From positions 303 through 11,735 of the forward strand of contig CAJTMZ010000115.1 in the NCBI GenBank assembly GCA_910577445.1: DNA of 11,433 nucleotides, given 5' to 3'. The translations under genes and the position numbers were made by a program. The notes under the pieces were generated by a model. It was not told where the DNA came from. It did not search any database and worked only from the letters and a program-made list of their open reading frames with translations. Each line of letters begins with the position of its first letter. The first letter of the stretch is position 1. The stretch comes from an uncultured Lachnospiraceae bacterium (GTDB taxonomy: Bacteria; Bacillota; Clostridia; Lachnospirales; Lachnospiraceae). Positions 1 to 7,277 of this stretch are shown here, one piece after another.

Positions 1-2
1 GA

Positions 3-431
3 GAAATTTTTGAGGAGGTTTTAAAGTCCGAGCAGGAGGACGCGGACGATTTGTTTGCGGGGAATATTCCAAAGGAGGCTTCTCCTTCGGACATACTGGC
101 TCTTTTGTTAAAGGAGCAGAAGAAGGAAATCCTTAACAGGAACGCGTCATTGAACAAGGCAATTTATGAGTATTTTTTTGACAGCAGGGAGCCTTTTAAG
201 GATAACATGCTGAAAAAACAGTTTGACGCGGCGGTGCATGTGATTGAAAAGCTGATTACGGCCGGTGCGGAAAGCGGAGAATTTTATTGCGAAGACCCAA
301 GAGGCGCTGCCAGACATATCATGTATGTCTTAGAGGGCCTTAAAATTGCCTCCCAGACAAGGGGAATTTCGGAGGCGGCGATAGACAGAGAAATCCTGTA
401 TGCAATGCAGGGACTTATAGTGGACGAATAA
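3..431 (+). CDS. TetR/AcrR-family transcriptional regulator, C-terminal part (5' end outside the window)
   Basis: The frame is open from the left edge and stops at TAA 429-431, leaving about 142 residues. The composition is all-helical, with no start codon and Shine-Dalgarno pair convincing enough to make this a complete gene; an in-frame TTG at 51 has no suitable ribosome binding site. The last ~60 residues, with the pattern 'AGAESGEFYCEDPRGAARHI' followed by a leucine-rich helix ending 'LEGL', resemble the ligand-binding/dimerisation half of TetR/AcrR repressors (known family feature: G-x-F followed by a helix with ...EGL). The DNA-binding helix-turn-helix would lie upstream and is not visible, so the family call is inferred from the C-terminal half only. 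The gene ends about 20 nt before purL on the same strand, so the two are probably co-transcribed, although nothing shows that it regulates purine genes. Confidence 0.6.
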   Translation, partial: EIFEEVLKSEQEDADDLFAGNIPKEASPSDILALLLKEQKKEILNRNASLNKAIYEYFFDSREPFKDNMLKKQFDAAVHVIEKLITAGAESGEFYCEDPRGAARHIMYVLEGLKIASQTRGISEAAIDREILYAMQGLIVDE

Positions 432-451
432 GGAGGATGAGAAATTTCACC

Positions 452-3400
452 ATGGGAAACGTAAAACGCGTTTATGTAGAAAAGAAAGCGCCCTTTGCGG
501 TAAAGGCAAAGGAGCTGAAAGAGGAAATCAGCAGTTACCTGGGAATCACAACCGTCAGGGATGTCCGTGTTTTTATCCGTTATGATGTAGAAAATCTTTC
601 GGAGGAAATTTTTGAGCGGGCCTTAAACGGCGTGTTTTCGGAGCCGCCGGTGGATATTCTTTACAGGGAGCGGATTGACATCCCTTCTGACGGAGAGGCG
701 TTCGGGGTAGAGTTTCTTCCGGGACAGTTTGACCAGCGCGCGGACTCGGCCGTGCAGTGTGTGAAATTTTTAAAAGAAGACGAGGAGCCGGTGATAAAAA
801 CGGCGGTGGTCTATCTGATTATCGGGGACTTTTCCCATGATGAATTTGAAAGAATCAAATCCTACTGTATCAATCCGGTGGATTCAAGGGAGACCGGTAT
901 GGACAAGCCGGACACACTCATAACGAATTATGAGGAACCGGCTGACGTGGCGGTATTAGACGGCTTTAGGGAAATGCCGGAGGAAGAACTTCATAAATTA
1001 TACGAAAGCCTTGGGCTGGCAATGACCTTTAAGGACTTTCTTCATATTCAGAATTACTATAAGTCGGAGGAGCGCCGCGAACCTGCCATGACGGAAATCC
1101 GCGTGCTTGACACTTACTGGTCCGACCATTGCCGTCACACTACCTTTTCCACAGAGCTTAAAAACATCGAATTTAAGGAGGGCTATTACAGAACGCCCTT
1201 AGAGACCACTTACCAGAGTTATTTGGATACCAGGAATGAAATATTTAAGGGCCGGAGCGATAAATTTGTATGTCTGATGGATTTGGCGCTGATGGCCATG
1301 CGCAAACTGAAAAAAGACGGAAAGCTTCAGGATATGGAGGAATCCGATGAAATCAACGCCTGTTCCGTGGTGGTTCCGGTGGAGATGGACTACGGCAGCG
1401 GGCCTGTAACGGAGGAGTGGCTGGTATTTTTCAAAAACGAAACCCACAATCACCCTACGGAAATCGAGCCTTTCGGCGGGGCGGCCACCTGCCTTGGCGG
1501 CGCTATCAGGGACCCGTTATCGGGCCGTGGCTACGTATATCAGGCTATGCGCGTTACCGGCGCAGCGGACCCCACGGTTCCCGTTTCGGAAACCCTTAAG
1601 GGCAAGCTGTCCCAGAAAAAACTGGTGAGAGGCGCGGCCGGCGGCTATTCCTCTTACGGAAATCAGGTGGGGCTTGCGACCGGCTATGTAAAAGAAATCT
1701 ATCATCCCGACTATGTTGCCAAGCGCATGGAAATCGGAGCCGTTATGGGCGCGGCGCCCAGAAAAAATGTTATCAGGGAAAATTCCGACCCGGACGACGT
1801 GATTATCCTGCTTGGCGGAAGAACGGGACGGGACGGCTGCGGCGGCGCGACCGGCTCATCCAAGGTACATACGGAAAGCTCCATCGAGACCTGCGGGGCG
1901 GAGGTACAGAAGGGAAACGCGCCCACCGAGCGAAAAATCCAGAGACTTTTCCGCAGGAGAGAAGTGTGCAGGCTGATTAAAAAGTGCAACGACTTCGGCG
2001 CAGGCGGCGTGTCCGTGGCAATCGGCGAGCTTGCCGACGGACTGGTGGTAGACCTTGACAGGGTGCCGAAGAAGTATGCGGGACTGGACGGCACGGAACT
2101 TGCCATCTCCGAATCCCAGGAGAGAATGGCAGTGGTGGTAGGCCCTAAAAGCGTTGACGCATTCCTTGGCTATGCGGCGGAGGAAAATCTTGAGGCGGTT
2201 CCCGTCGCGGTGGTCACAAAAGAGCCCAGGCTGGTGCTGAGATGGCGCGGGAAGGAAATTGTCAATATTTCCAGAAAGTTCCTTGACACCAACGGCGCGC
2301 ATCAGGAAACCGACGTGCTGGTTGACATTCCCGACAGGGAAAATAATTATCTGAAAAAAATATCGGTTCCGGAAGTTCAGAAAGCGCTGGACGATAACAA
2401 CATAAAGGAAGCGTGGTTAAAGAGCCTGAACGATTTAAATTCCTGTTCCCAGAAGGGATTGGTGGAAATGTTTGATTCCACTATCGGAGCGGGAAGCGTG
2501 CTGATGCCCTACGGCGGCAAATATCAGCTCACGGAAACCCAGACGATGGCGGCGAAGCTCCCCGTCCTTGAAGGTAAGACGGATACGGTAACCATGATGA
2601 GCTACGGATTCGACCCTTATCTGTCCTCCTGGAGCCCTTATCACGGGGCGGTTTATGCCGTTACCGAATCCATGGCGAAGATTGTGGCTTCCGGCGGAGC
2701 GTTTGACAAAATCCGCTTTACTTTCCAGGAGTATTTCAGACGCATGACATCGGAGCCGGGAAGATGGAGCCAGCCTTTTGCGGCGCTTTTAGGCGCCTAT
2801 GACGCGCAGATTGGCTACGGTTTGCCTTCCATCGGCGGCAAGGACAGTATGTCGGGCACCTTTAACGAAATCGATGTGCCGCCCACGCTGGTATCCTTTG
2901 CGGTGGATGTGGCAAAAATTCAGGACATTGTGACGCCGGAGCTGAAAGAAGCGGGCGATACGCTGATACAGTTCTGGTTTGATAAGGACGAATATGATAT
3001 TCCGGTTTACGACCATGTGATGCAGACCTATGGCTTTATCACAAAGCTGATGCGGACAGGCAAGGTGAAGGCCGCCTACGCGCTGGATGGCGCCGGCCTT
3101 GTGACGGGCGTGTCAAAGATGGCCTTTGGGAATAAGCTGGGCGTTGCCTTTGACGAGGGCCTGCGGCCTTTAGATTTATTTGAAAACTGTCTGGGCGATA
3201 TTGTGCTGGAAATGAAAGGCATAGACGCCGCCCTTTTACTGGAAAAGGAATACAACGAAACGGAGGATTTGAACTTCCGCGTAATCGGCAGGGTTAAGGA
3301 AGAACCCTCCTTTACCTGGCAGAAATGCGTCGTTACCATGGATGAGGCGCTTGACGCGTGGAAGTCCAAACTGGAGAAAGTGTTCCCCACAAAGGCATAT

Positions 3401-4270
3401 GAAGGTGCAAAACCTGTGAAATCCGGGATATACAGGACAGATAAGGTTTATGTCTGCAAACATAAGGTGGCGAAGCCTACCGTTTTCATACCGGTATTTC
3501 CGGGGACAAACTGTGAATATGACAGTGAACAGGCATTTAAGCGGGCCGGGGCGGATGTGATAACACGTGTATTTAAAAATCAGTCCGCGGAAGATATACG
3601 GGAATCCGTGGAGGTTTTCGGAAAGGAAATCGACAAGGCGCAGATTATCATGTTCCCCGGAGGGTTTTCCGCTGGCGACGAGCCGGACGGCAGCGCCAAG
3701 TTCTTTGCGGCCGCTTTCCAGAACCAGCACATCAGGGAGGCGGTAATGAGGCTTCTTAGTGAAAGAGACGGACTGGCGCTGGGAATTTGCAACGGTTTTC
3801 AGGCGCTGCTTAAAATGGGGCTGATTGCCTACGGCGATATCGCGGGGCAGAAGGAGGATACGCCTACTCTGACTTCCAATACCATTAACCGCCATATATC
3901 CAGAATGGTTTACACAAAAGTGGTTTCCAATAAATCCCCATGGCTTATGGGCGCGGAGCCGGGAAGAACCTACGCAACCCCGGTTTCCCACGGAGAGGGA
4001 AGATTTGTGGCCTCTGACAAATGGCTTGAACAGCTCTTTGCAAACGGCCAGGTGGCAACCCAGTATGCCGACAGGGACGGAAATGTTACCATGGACGAGG
4101 AGTGGAATGTAAACGGTTCCTATGCGGCGATTGAAGGAATCACTTCCCCTGACGGAAGGGTTTTCGGAAAGATGGCCCATGCGGAACGGCGCGGAGAGGG
4201 AGTTGCCGTGAATATCTACGGAGAACAGGATTTGAAGATTTTCGAATCGGGTGTGGAATATTTCAGATAA
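452..4270 (+). CDS. purL: Phosphoribosylformylglycinamidine synthase, large single-chain type (FGAM synthase)
   Basis: Cytosolic enzyme of de novo purine synthesis: FGAR + ATP + glutamine gives FGAM. About 1272 residues, the length of the one-piece PurL rather than the split PurS/PurL/PurQ. Visible in order: an N-terminal domain; the linker motif SDHCRHTTF near residue 223; the first AIRS-like half with THNHPTEIEPFGGAATCLGG near 330-350; a glycine-rich GGRTGRDGCGGATG near 453; a second AIRS half (GGKDSMSGTF near 806); and a C-terminal class I glutaminase from about 1010, with FPGTNCEYDSEQA, PGGFSAGD, the nucleophile Cys in LGICNGFQAL (~1113) and the catalytic His/Glu in SHGEGRF (~1182). It matches the clostridial clade of PurL, not the E. 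coli form. Start: an ATG at 437 directly abuts AGGAGG (431-436), leaving no spacer. The next in-frame ATG, at 452 (MGNVKRVYVEKK), has a 15-nt spacer and is preferred, though not certain. No internal frame break is seen. Confidence 0.96.
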   Translation: MGNVKRVYVEKKAPFAVKAKELKEEISSYLGITTVRDVRVFIRYDVENLSEEIFERALNGVFSEPPVDILYRERIDIPSDGEAFGVEFLPGQFDQRADSAVQCVKFLKEDEEPVIKTAVVYLIIGDFSHDEFERIKSYCINPVDSRETGMDKPDTLITNYEEPADVAVLDGFREMPEEELHKLYESLGLAMTFKDFLHIQNYYKSEERREPAMTEIRVLDTYWSDHCRHTTFSTELKNIEFKEGYYRTPLETTYQSYLDTRNEIFKGRSDKFVCLMDLALMAMRKLKKDGKLQDMEESDEINACSVVVPVEMDYGSGPVTEEWLVFFKNETHNHPTEIEPFGGAATCLGGAIRDPLSGRGYVYQAMRVTGAADPTVPVSETLKGKLSQKKLVRGAAGGYSSYGNQVGLATGYVKEIYHPDYVAKRMEIGAVMGAAPRKNVIRENSDPDDVIILLGGRTGRDGCGGATGSSKVHTESSIETCGAEVQKGNAPTERKIQRLFRRREVCRLIKKCNDFGAGGVSVAIGELADGLVVDLDRVPKKYAGLDGTELAISESQERMAVVVGPKSVDAFLGYAAEENLEAVPVAVVTKEPRLVLRWRGKEIVNISRKFLDTNGAHQETDVLVDIPDRENNYLKKISVPEVQKALDDNNIKEAWLKSLNDLNSCSQKGLVEMFDSTIGAGSVLMPYGGKYQLTETQTMAAKLPVLEGKTDTVTMMSYGFDPYLSSWSPYHGAVYAVTESMAKIVASGGAFDKIRFTFQEYFRRMTSEPGRWSQPFAALLGAYDAQIGYGLPSIGGKDSMSGTFNEIDVPPTLVSFAVDVAKIQDIVTPELKEAGDTLIQFWFDKDEYDIPVYDHVMQTYGFITKLMRTGKVKAAYALDGAGLVTGVSKMAFGNKLGVAFDEGLRPLDLFENCLGDIVLEMKGIDAALLLEKEYNETEDLNFRVIGRVKEEPSFTWQKCVVTMDEALDAWKSKLEKVFPTKAYEGAKPVKSGIYRTDKVYVCKHKVAKPTVFIPVFPGTNCEYDSEQAFKRAGADVITRVFKNQSAEDIRESVEVFGKEIDKAQIIMFPGGFSAGDEPDGSAKFFAAAFQNQHIREAVMRLLSERDGLALGICNGFQALLKMGLIAYGDIAGQKEDTPTLTSNTINRHISRMVYTKVVSNKSPWLMGAEPGRTYATPVSHGEGRFVASDKWLEQLFANGQVATQYADRDGNVTMDEEWNVNGSYAAIEGITSPDGRVFGKMAHAERRGEGVAVNIYGEQDLKIFESGVEYFR

Positions 4271-4280
4271 GGATTTATAA

Positions 4281-4312
4281 AAAAGGGCTGTCTGCTTTGA
4301 CAGCCCTTTAAT
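4281..4312. terminator. Bidirectional intrinsic terminator between purL and the vanS-like gene
   Basis: A perfect 11-bp stem, AAAGGGCTGTC (4282-4292) with GACAGCCCTTT (4299-4309), closes the 6-nt loop TGCTTT. On the minus strand the stem is followed by six T residues and then ATA, a good U-tract for ending the two-component operon. On the plus strand the tail TTTAATAAAT is weaker but sits 11 nt after the purL stop. The two genes converge on it. Confidence 0.9.
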
Positions 4313-4320
4313 AAATGAGG

Positions 4321-5268
4321 TCAGTACTGGGGAAGAGACACGGAAAAGGTGGTCCGCTCGTCCTCGCTGGTGGCATTGATGGCTCCGCCGTGGAGGGTGA
4401 CAATCTCCTTTGCGATGGCAAGTCCCAAACCGGCTCCGCCGGTGTTGGTGCTTCTGGCTTCGTCAAGACGGAAGAATTTTTCAAAAATAGAATTTAGCTT
4501 TTCGGCAGGGATGGTTTTTCCCTGATTGATAAAGCAGATGAAAATATCCTTCTCCCGCTTTCCGGCATAGACCTTAATCGGCGTATTGGGATAGCTGTAG
4601 GAGATGGCGTTTTTCAGAATATTGTTGAACACCCTCGCTAACTTCATGGAATCCCCGTAAACGGTCAAATCGTCTTCGGTCTGAAGCTCTACCGTGTTGC
4701 CGTGACTGGATAAAAGGGGATAAAACTCGTCCGTGAGCTGCATCAGCATAAAGGACAAATCAATGGTTTCCTTTTCCAGGGCAATCTGCTGCAGGTTATA
4801 TCTGGTTATCTCAAAAAACTCATTAATCAGCTTCTCCAGACGCAGCGCTTTTTCCAGCGTAATGTGTATATATTTTGTCCGCAGTTCCTTCGGCATGTCG
4901 GAGGCTTCTTCCAGCAAATCCAGATAGCCAATCACCGAAGTAAGCGGCGTTTTCAAATCGTGGGCAAGATAGGTAATCAAATCGTTTTTGCGGTCAACCT
5001 CGTCTTTTGTGGCCTGCGCGTGGCGCTGGACGGAGGACTTGATTTGCACAATCTGCGTGGCGACCTCCGCGTAGGCGGGAGGGAACACGTCGTTGGAGTC
5101 AAGGTCGTGGTGCATATAGGTATGCAGCATGTGGGCTGTGGCGGAAATGGATTTTTTAACCTGCCGCCGTGCGTAAAGGTGCGCAATCAGAAGGAAAGTG
5201 AATAAAAAGGCAAACGCCAAAATAATCAGAAGTATAACCAGAAATTCAGCCTTCAATTTTGTAGCCAC
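4321..5268 (-). CDS. VanS-like sensor histidine kinase with one membrane segment
   Basis: Membrane-bound kinase that would phosphorylate the VanR-like regulator encoded just upstream. Residues counted from the GTG at 5268 (about 315 aa): a single hydrophobic stretch at ~9-30, a short linker, the H-box YLAHDLKTPLTSVIGY with phospho-acceptor His ~103, the N-box ARVFNNILKNA (~211-221) and the G2 box GGAGLGLAIAK (~277-287). The dimerisation and catalytic domains closely resemble VanS of vancomycin-resistance clusters, for example the segments EFFEITRYNLQ and FEKFFRLDEARS. Unlike canonical VanS (~380 aa, two membrane helices around an external loop), almost nothing can lie outside the membrane. 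The start is uncertain: GTG 5268 overlaps vanR by 23 nt; TTG 5256 (11-nt overlap, purine-rich GGGGGTGTGG upstream) is also possible; TTG 5304 has no ribosome site. Translation is probably coupled to vanR. No vanH/A/X-type genes are nearby, so no resistance role is claimed. Confidence 0.93.
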   Translation of the reverse strand: MATKLKAEFLVILLIILAFAFLFTFLLIAHLYARRQVKKSISATAHMLHTYMHHDLDSNDVFPPAYAEVATQIVQIKSSVQRHAQATKDEVDRKNDLITYLAHDLKTPLTSVIGYLDLLEEASDMPKELRTKYIHITLEKALRLEKLINEFFEITRYNLQQIALEKETIDLSFMLMQLTDEFYPLLSSHGNTVELQTEDDLTVYGDSMKLARVFNNILKNAISYSYPNTPIKVYAGKREKDIFICFINQGKTIPAEKLNSIFEKFFRLDEARSTNTGGAGLGLAIAKEIVTLHGGAINATSEDERTTFSVSLPQY

Positions 5269-5944
5269 ACCCCCAGACTGTTTTAATATATTTGGGGTCT
5301 TCAAAGGAGTCGTTCATTTTTTCCCGCAGATGCCTGATATGCACTGTGATGGTGTTGTTGCTCTTGCTGAAATATTCCTCGCCCCAGACAGAGTGGAAAA
5401 GTTCTTCGGCGCTGATTACTTTGCCTTTCTTCTGGCACAGGACGTAAAGGATGGTAAATTCCGTAGGCGTCAGAGAAAGGGGCTTTTCGTCTAATGTGCA
5501 CTCGTGTGTAAGACTGTTGAGCATGAGCCCGCCGTGGGTGATAATCTGGGAATCCTCAAGAGGCGTAATCTGATTATATTTTTTGTATCGCCGCAGTTGT
5601 GCTTTTACCCTTGCAATCAGTTCAAGGGGGCGGAAAGGTTTTGTGATATAATCGTCGGCTCCCAGCGTAAGTCCGGTAATTTTGTCAACCTCCGCTTCAC
5701 GGGCGGTCAGCATGATAATGGGATAGTTGTGATGCTCGCGGATTTTCTGGCAAAGGGCAAAGCCGTCCATCTTCGGCATCATTACATCTAAAATCGCCAG
5801 GTCCAGTTCTTCGTTTTCTGCCTTTTCCCAGGCCTTTTCGGAATCATAAAAGGGATAGACAGTATAATTTTCGTTTTGCAGATAAAGTGTGATTAAGTCA
5901 GTAATTTCTTTTTCATCGTCCACAACCAGTATCTTCTCACTCAT
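5246..5944 (-). CDS. VanR-like OmpR-family response regulator
   Basis: Cytosolic DNA-binding partner of the adjoining kinase, 232 aa. The receiver domain carries the acidic pair D9/D10 (ILVVDDE), phospho-acceptor D53 (LAILDVMMPKMDG), T80 (IIMLTA) and K102 (DYITKPFRPLEL). The C-terminal winged helix contains LSLTPTEF, the recognition-helix region SKSNNTITVHIRHLREKMND and YIKTVWGCGYKIEG. The wording of these segments is very close to VanR of VanA/VanG-type systems (from knowledge of the family; no search was run). Start: the frame is open upstream to 6010, but ATG 5944 (MSEKILVVDDE) has GGAAGGAG 8 nt before it and the usual OmpR N-terminus. It is first in a two-gene operon and overlaps the kinase gene. 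Its target promoters are unknown; the divergent promoter region next to it is a natural candidate. Confidence 0.95.
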   Translation of the reverse strand: MSEKILVVDDEKEITDLITLYLQNENYTVYPFYDSEKAWEKAENEELDLAILDVMMPKMDGFALCQKIREHHNYPIIMLTAREAEVDKITGLTLGADDYITKPFRPLELIARVKAQLRRYKKYNQITPLEDSQIITHGGLMLNSLTHECTLDEKPLSLTPTEFTILYVLCQKKGKVISAEELFHSVWGEEYFSKSNNTITVHIRHLREKMNDSFEDPKYIKTVWGCGYKIEG

Positions 5945-5981
5945 AAGTACTTCTCCTTCCGTATATTTCTTCCAATAAATC

Positions 5982-6010
5982 ATTATAACAGAAAGTAAAG
6001 GGATTTCCAT
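5982..6010 (-). promoter_or_regulatory. Promoter of the VanR/VanS-like operon
   Basis: On the minus strand, TGTTATAAT is an extended -10: TG, one base, then consensus TATAAT at 5987-5982. A weak -35, ATGGAA (6010-6005), lies 17 bp upstream. The predicted start near 5975 gives a leader of about 30 nt before the vanR-like ATG at 5944. Confidence 0.6.
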
Positions 6011-6032
6011 CTATTTTTTTATGTGGTATACT
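6004..6032 (+). promoter_or_regulatory. Promoter of the divergent small gene at 6179
   Basis: TGGTATACT forms an extended -10 (TATACT at 6027-6032) with TTTCCA (6004-6009) as -35 at 17-bp spacing. The -35 hexamers of this promoter and of the vanR-like promoter occupy the same bases on opposite strands, so polymerase probably cannot use both at once. The predicted start near 6039 leaves an untranslated leader of about 140 nt. Confidence 0.5.
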
Positions 6033-6090
6033 CTCTTTACGTTTATACAGTCTGCGGCATTGAAACCGGCCGGGAAAGCATTGAGGGAAA

Positions 6091-6114
6091 GATTGAAAAA
6101 TAAGAATTTCAATC
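6091..6114 (+). other. Inverted repeat in the leader of the 6179 gene
   Basis: GATTGAAA (6091-6098) and TTTCAATC (6107-6114) are a perfect 8-bp inverted repeat with an 8-nt spacer, in the transcribed leader. A second ATTGAAA at 6059-6065 could pair with the same right arm. It may be an RNA hairpin or a protein-binding site; there is no U-tract, so it is not a standard terminator. Confidence 0.4.
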
Positions 6115-6178
6115 CGGAGATTTGGCTGCCCGCGAAGTCTTTGGGCTTTGAGCTTTGGAAAGGAGAATGGTTATAAAC

Positions 6179-6553
6179 ATGGAAGAAAAAACAGTGATTC
6201 GTTTTATCGGGGAATTATGCAGTCATGCCGGGGAGAGCGGGGAGTTTGCGGAGAATTTCTGGCAAAGGCTGAAAAACGACAGGGAGATATACGAGGAATT
6301 TGTCTATTATATGGCGCACGGCAACTTTGCGTGTAAGGCAAAGGTGGAAGGATACACGGCGGTGGACGTCATGGTGTGGCAGATGGACCATTTCAAGGCA
6401 AGGCTTGATGCGGATAACAGCAATATGAGGCAGAACGGGGACAGGATGATTCTTCTTGCCTTTGATACACTGCTTTGTATGCGCACGGAGCCAGATAAAT
6501 ATATTTACAGAATGCAGAGCGAGACAGGGACGGATTATCCGGGCAAGTACTGA
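6179..6553 (+). CDS. Uncharacterised small soluble protein (124 aa)
   Basis: Not recognised as a named family. The protein is acidic to neutral, appears all-helical, and has no signal peptide or membrane segment. Conspicuous features are aromatic/His-rich stretches (FVYYMAHGNFAC near residues 41-52; VWQMDHFKARLD near 66-77), a conserved-looking FDTLLCMRTEPDKY near 95-108 and a C-terminal TGTDYPGKY. Start: AAAGGAG (6159-6165) is followed by in-frame ATGs at 6167 (one base away, too close) and 6179 (13-nt spacer); the latter is chosen, while a TTG at 6155 precedes the ribosome site and is unlikely. It is transcribed divergently from the VanR/VanS-like pair, so it could be a target or accessory of that system, which is inference only. 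Its stop lies two bases from the stop of the convergent membrane-protein gene. Confidence 0.8.
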   Translation: MEEKTVIRFIGELCSHAGESGEFAENFWQRLKNDREIYEEFVYYMAHGNFACKAKVEGYTAVDVMVWQMDHFKARLDADNSNMRQNGDRMILLAFDTLLCMRTEPDKYIYRMQSETGTDYPGKY

Positions 6554-6555
6554 TT

Positions 6556-7260
6556 TTAAAAATGCAGCCTCCTGCGCACCGCGTCCCGCAGACGCCTTCT
6601 TGACAGAGTCGTCAGAAGAACCATCACAATAACGCCGCATACCGTGAGAACCACGGCGGACCACACAAGGCGCAAAGGAGCGCCCAGATAATGGCGGATT
6701 AGCAGCTCGATACCGACGCATAAAAGACCGGTCTCAAAGAAAAAGTAAAGAGCCGTGGTGAGAGAGGAAACGGGAAAAGAGCGCAGAAGAAGCGCAAAAA
6801 TTTCCACTAAAATGGTGACAAGCGTCACAATAGGAAGCGCCAGACGTAAGAACCATTCGTCCCCTTTCGTGTTGAAGGTCATCATATACAGGTAAAATCC
6901 CACGGCGATACCGTCAAACAAAAGGGAAATATAAATAGGGAGCCTCGTATACACCACTGCGGGAATCGCAAACACAAAGATAATCAGGCAGGCGCCTATG
7001 ATGAAAAGGGACCAGAGGCTTCCGGAAAAAACAAAAATATTTAAAGCAAGACAGCTTAAGGACGTGGCAATTAACACAATGCAAAGCAGAATAGTTAAAT
7101 CCGTCCGTTTAACCACGTCCACCTGCCCCTTTTTCTGAGGATAGGGGGAGGTCTGCTTTAAATTGTAGAGTTCTTTTGGATTAATAACGGGTGTATTGCA
7201 TAGAGGACATTCCGTCAGGGAAGATTCTAGTTCCACACCGCAGTTTACACAATATGACAT
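6556..7260 (-). CDS. Zinc-ribbon integral membrane protein, DUF6320-like
   Basis: 234 aa. The N-terminus holds a rubredoxin-type zinc ribbon with four cysteines, C4-x2-C7 and C18-x2-C21 (YCVNCG ... CPLCNTP). It is followed by a ~30-residue polar linker and about six hydrophobic helices at roughly 56-78, 82-104, 108-127, 139-160, 166-189 and 198-219, with a very basic C-terminal tail (SRRRLRDAVRRRLHF) suggesting a cytoplasmic end. The architecture fits the uncharacterised family I know as DUF6320; that assignment is from memory and not searched. The ATG at 7260 has AAAGGA 7-8 nt upstream. It lies 17 nt downstream of the condensation-fold acyltransferase gene and is certainly in its operon, so the two probably act together, for example as a membrane anchor or exporter for the acylated product. 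No biochemical role is known. Confidence 0.85.
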   Translation of the reverse strand: MSYCVNCGVELESSLTECPLCNTPVINPKELYNLKQTSPYPQKKGQVDVVKRTDLTILLCIVLIATSLSCLALNIFVFSGSLWSLFIIGACLIIFVFAIPAVVYTRLPIYISLLFDGIAVGFYLYMMTFNTKGDEWFLRLALPIVTLVTILVEIFALLLRSFPVSSLTTALYFFFETGLLCVGIELLIRHYLGAPLRLVWSAVVLTVCGVIVMVLLTTLSRRRLRDAVRRRLHF

Positions 7261-7277
7261 AATGGATTCCTTTCTGC

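Noticed and set aside
1711..2302. Overlapping minus-strand frames of 131 and 148 codons inside purL
   Set aside because: Antisense shadows of conserved PurL sequence, with low-complexity Ser/Pro composition and no initiation signals.
3236..4180. 314-codon open frame on the minus strand, opposite the 3' part of purL
   Set aside because: It lies wholly antisense to the conserved AIRS/glutaminase region of purL, has no ribosome site or recognisable domain, and is rich in residues typical of a reversed GC-rich gene.
4321..5944. Calling a vancomycin-resistance locus
   Set aside because: Only regulator-type genes are present; no dehydrogenase, D-Ala-D-Lac/Ser ligase or dipeptidase is in the window.
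6215..6721. 168-codon minus-strand frame spanning the 6179 gene and the end of the membrane-protein gene
   Set aside because: It overlaps two better-supported genes, has no ribosome site, and its composition is Arg/His/Pro-rich as expected of a shadow.
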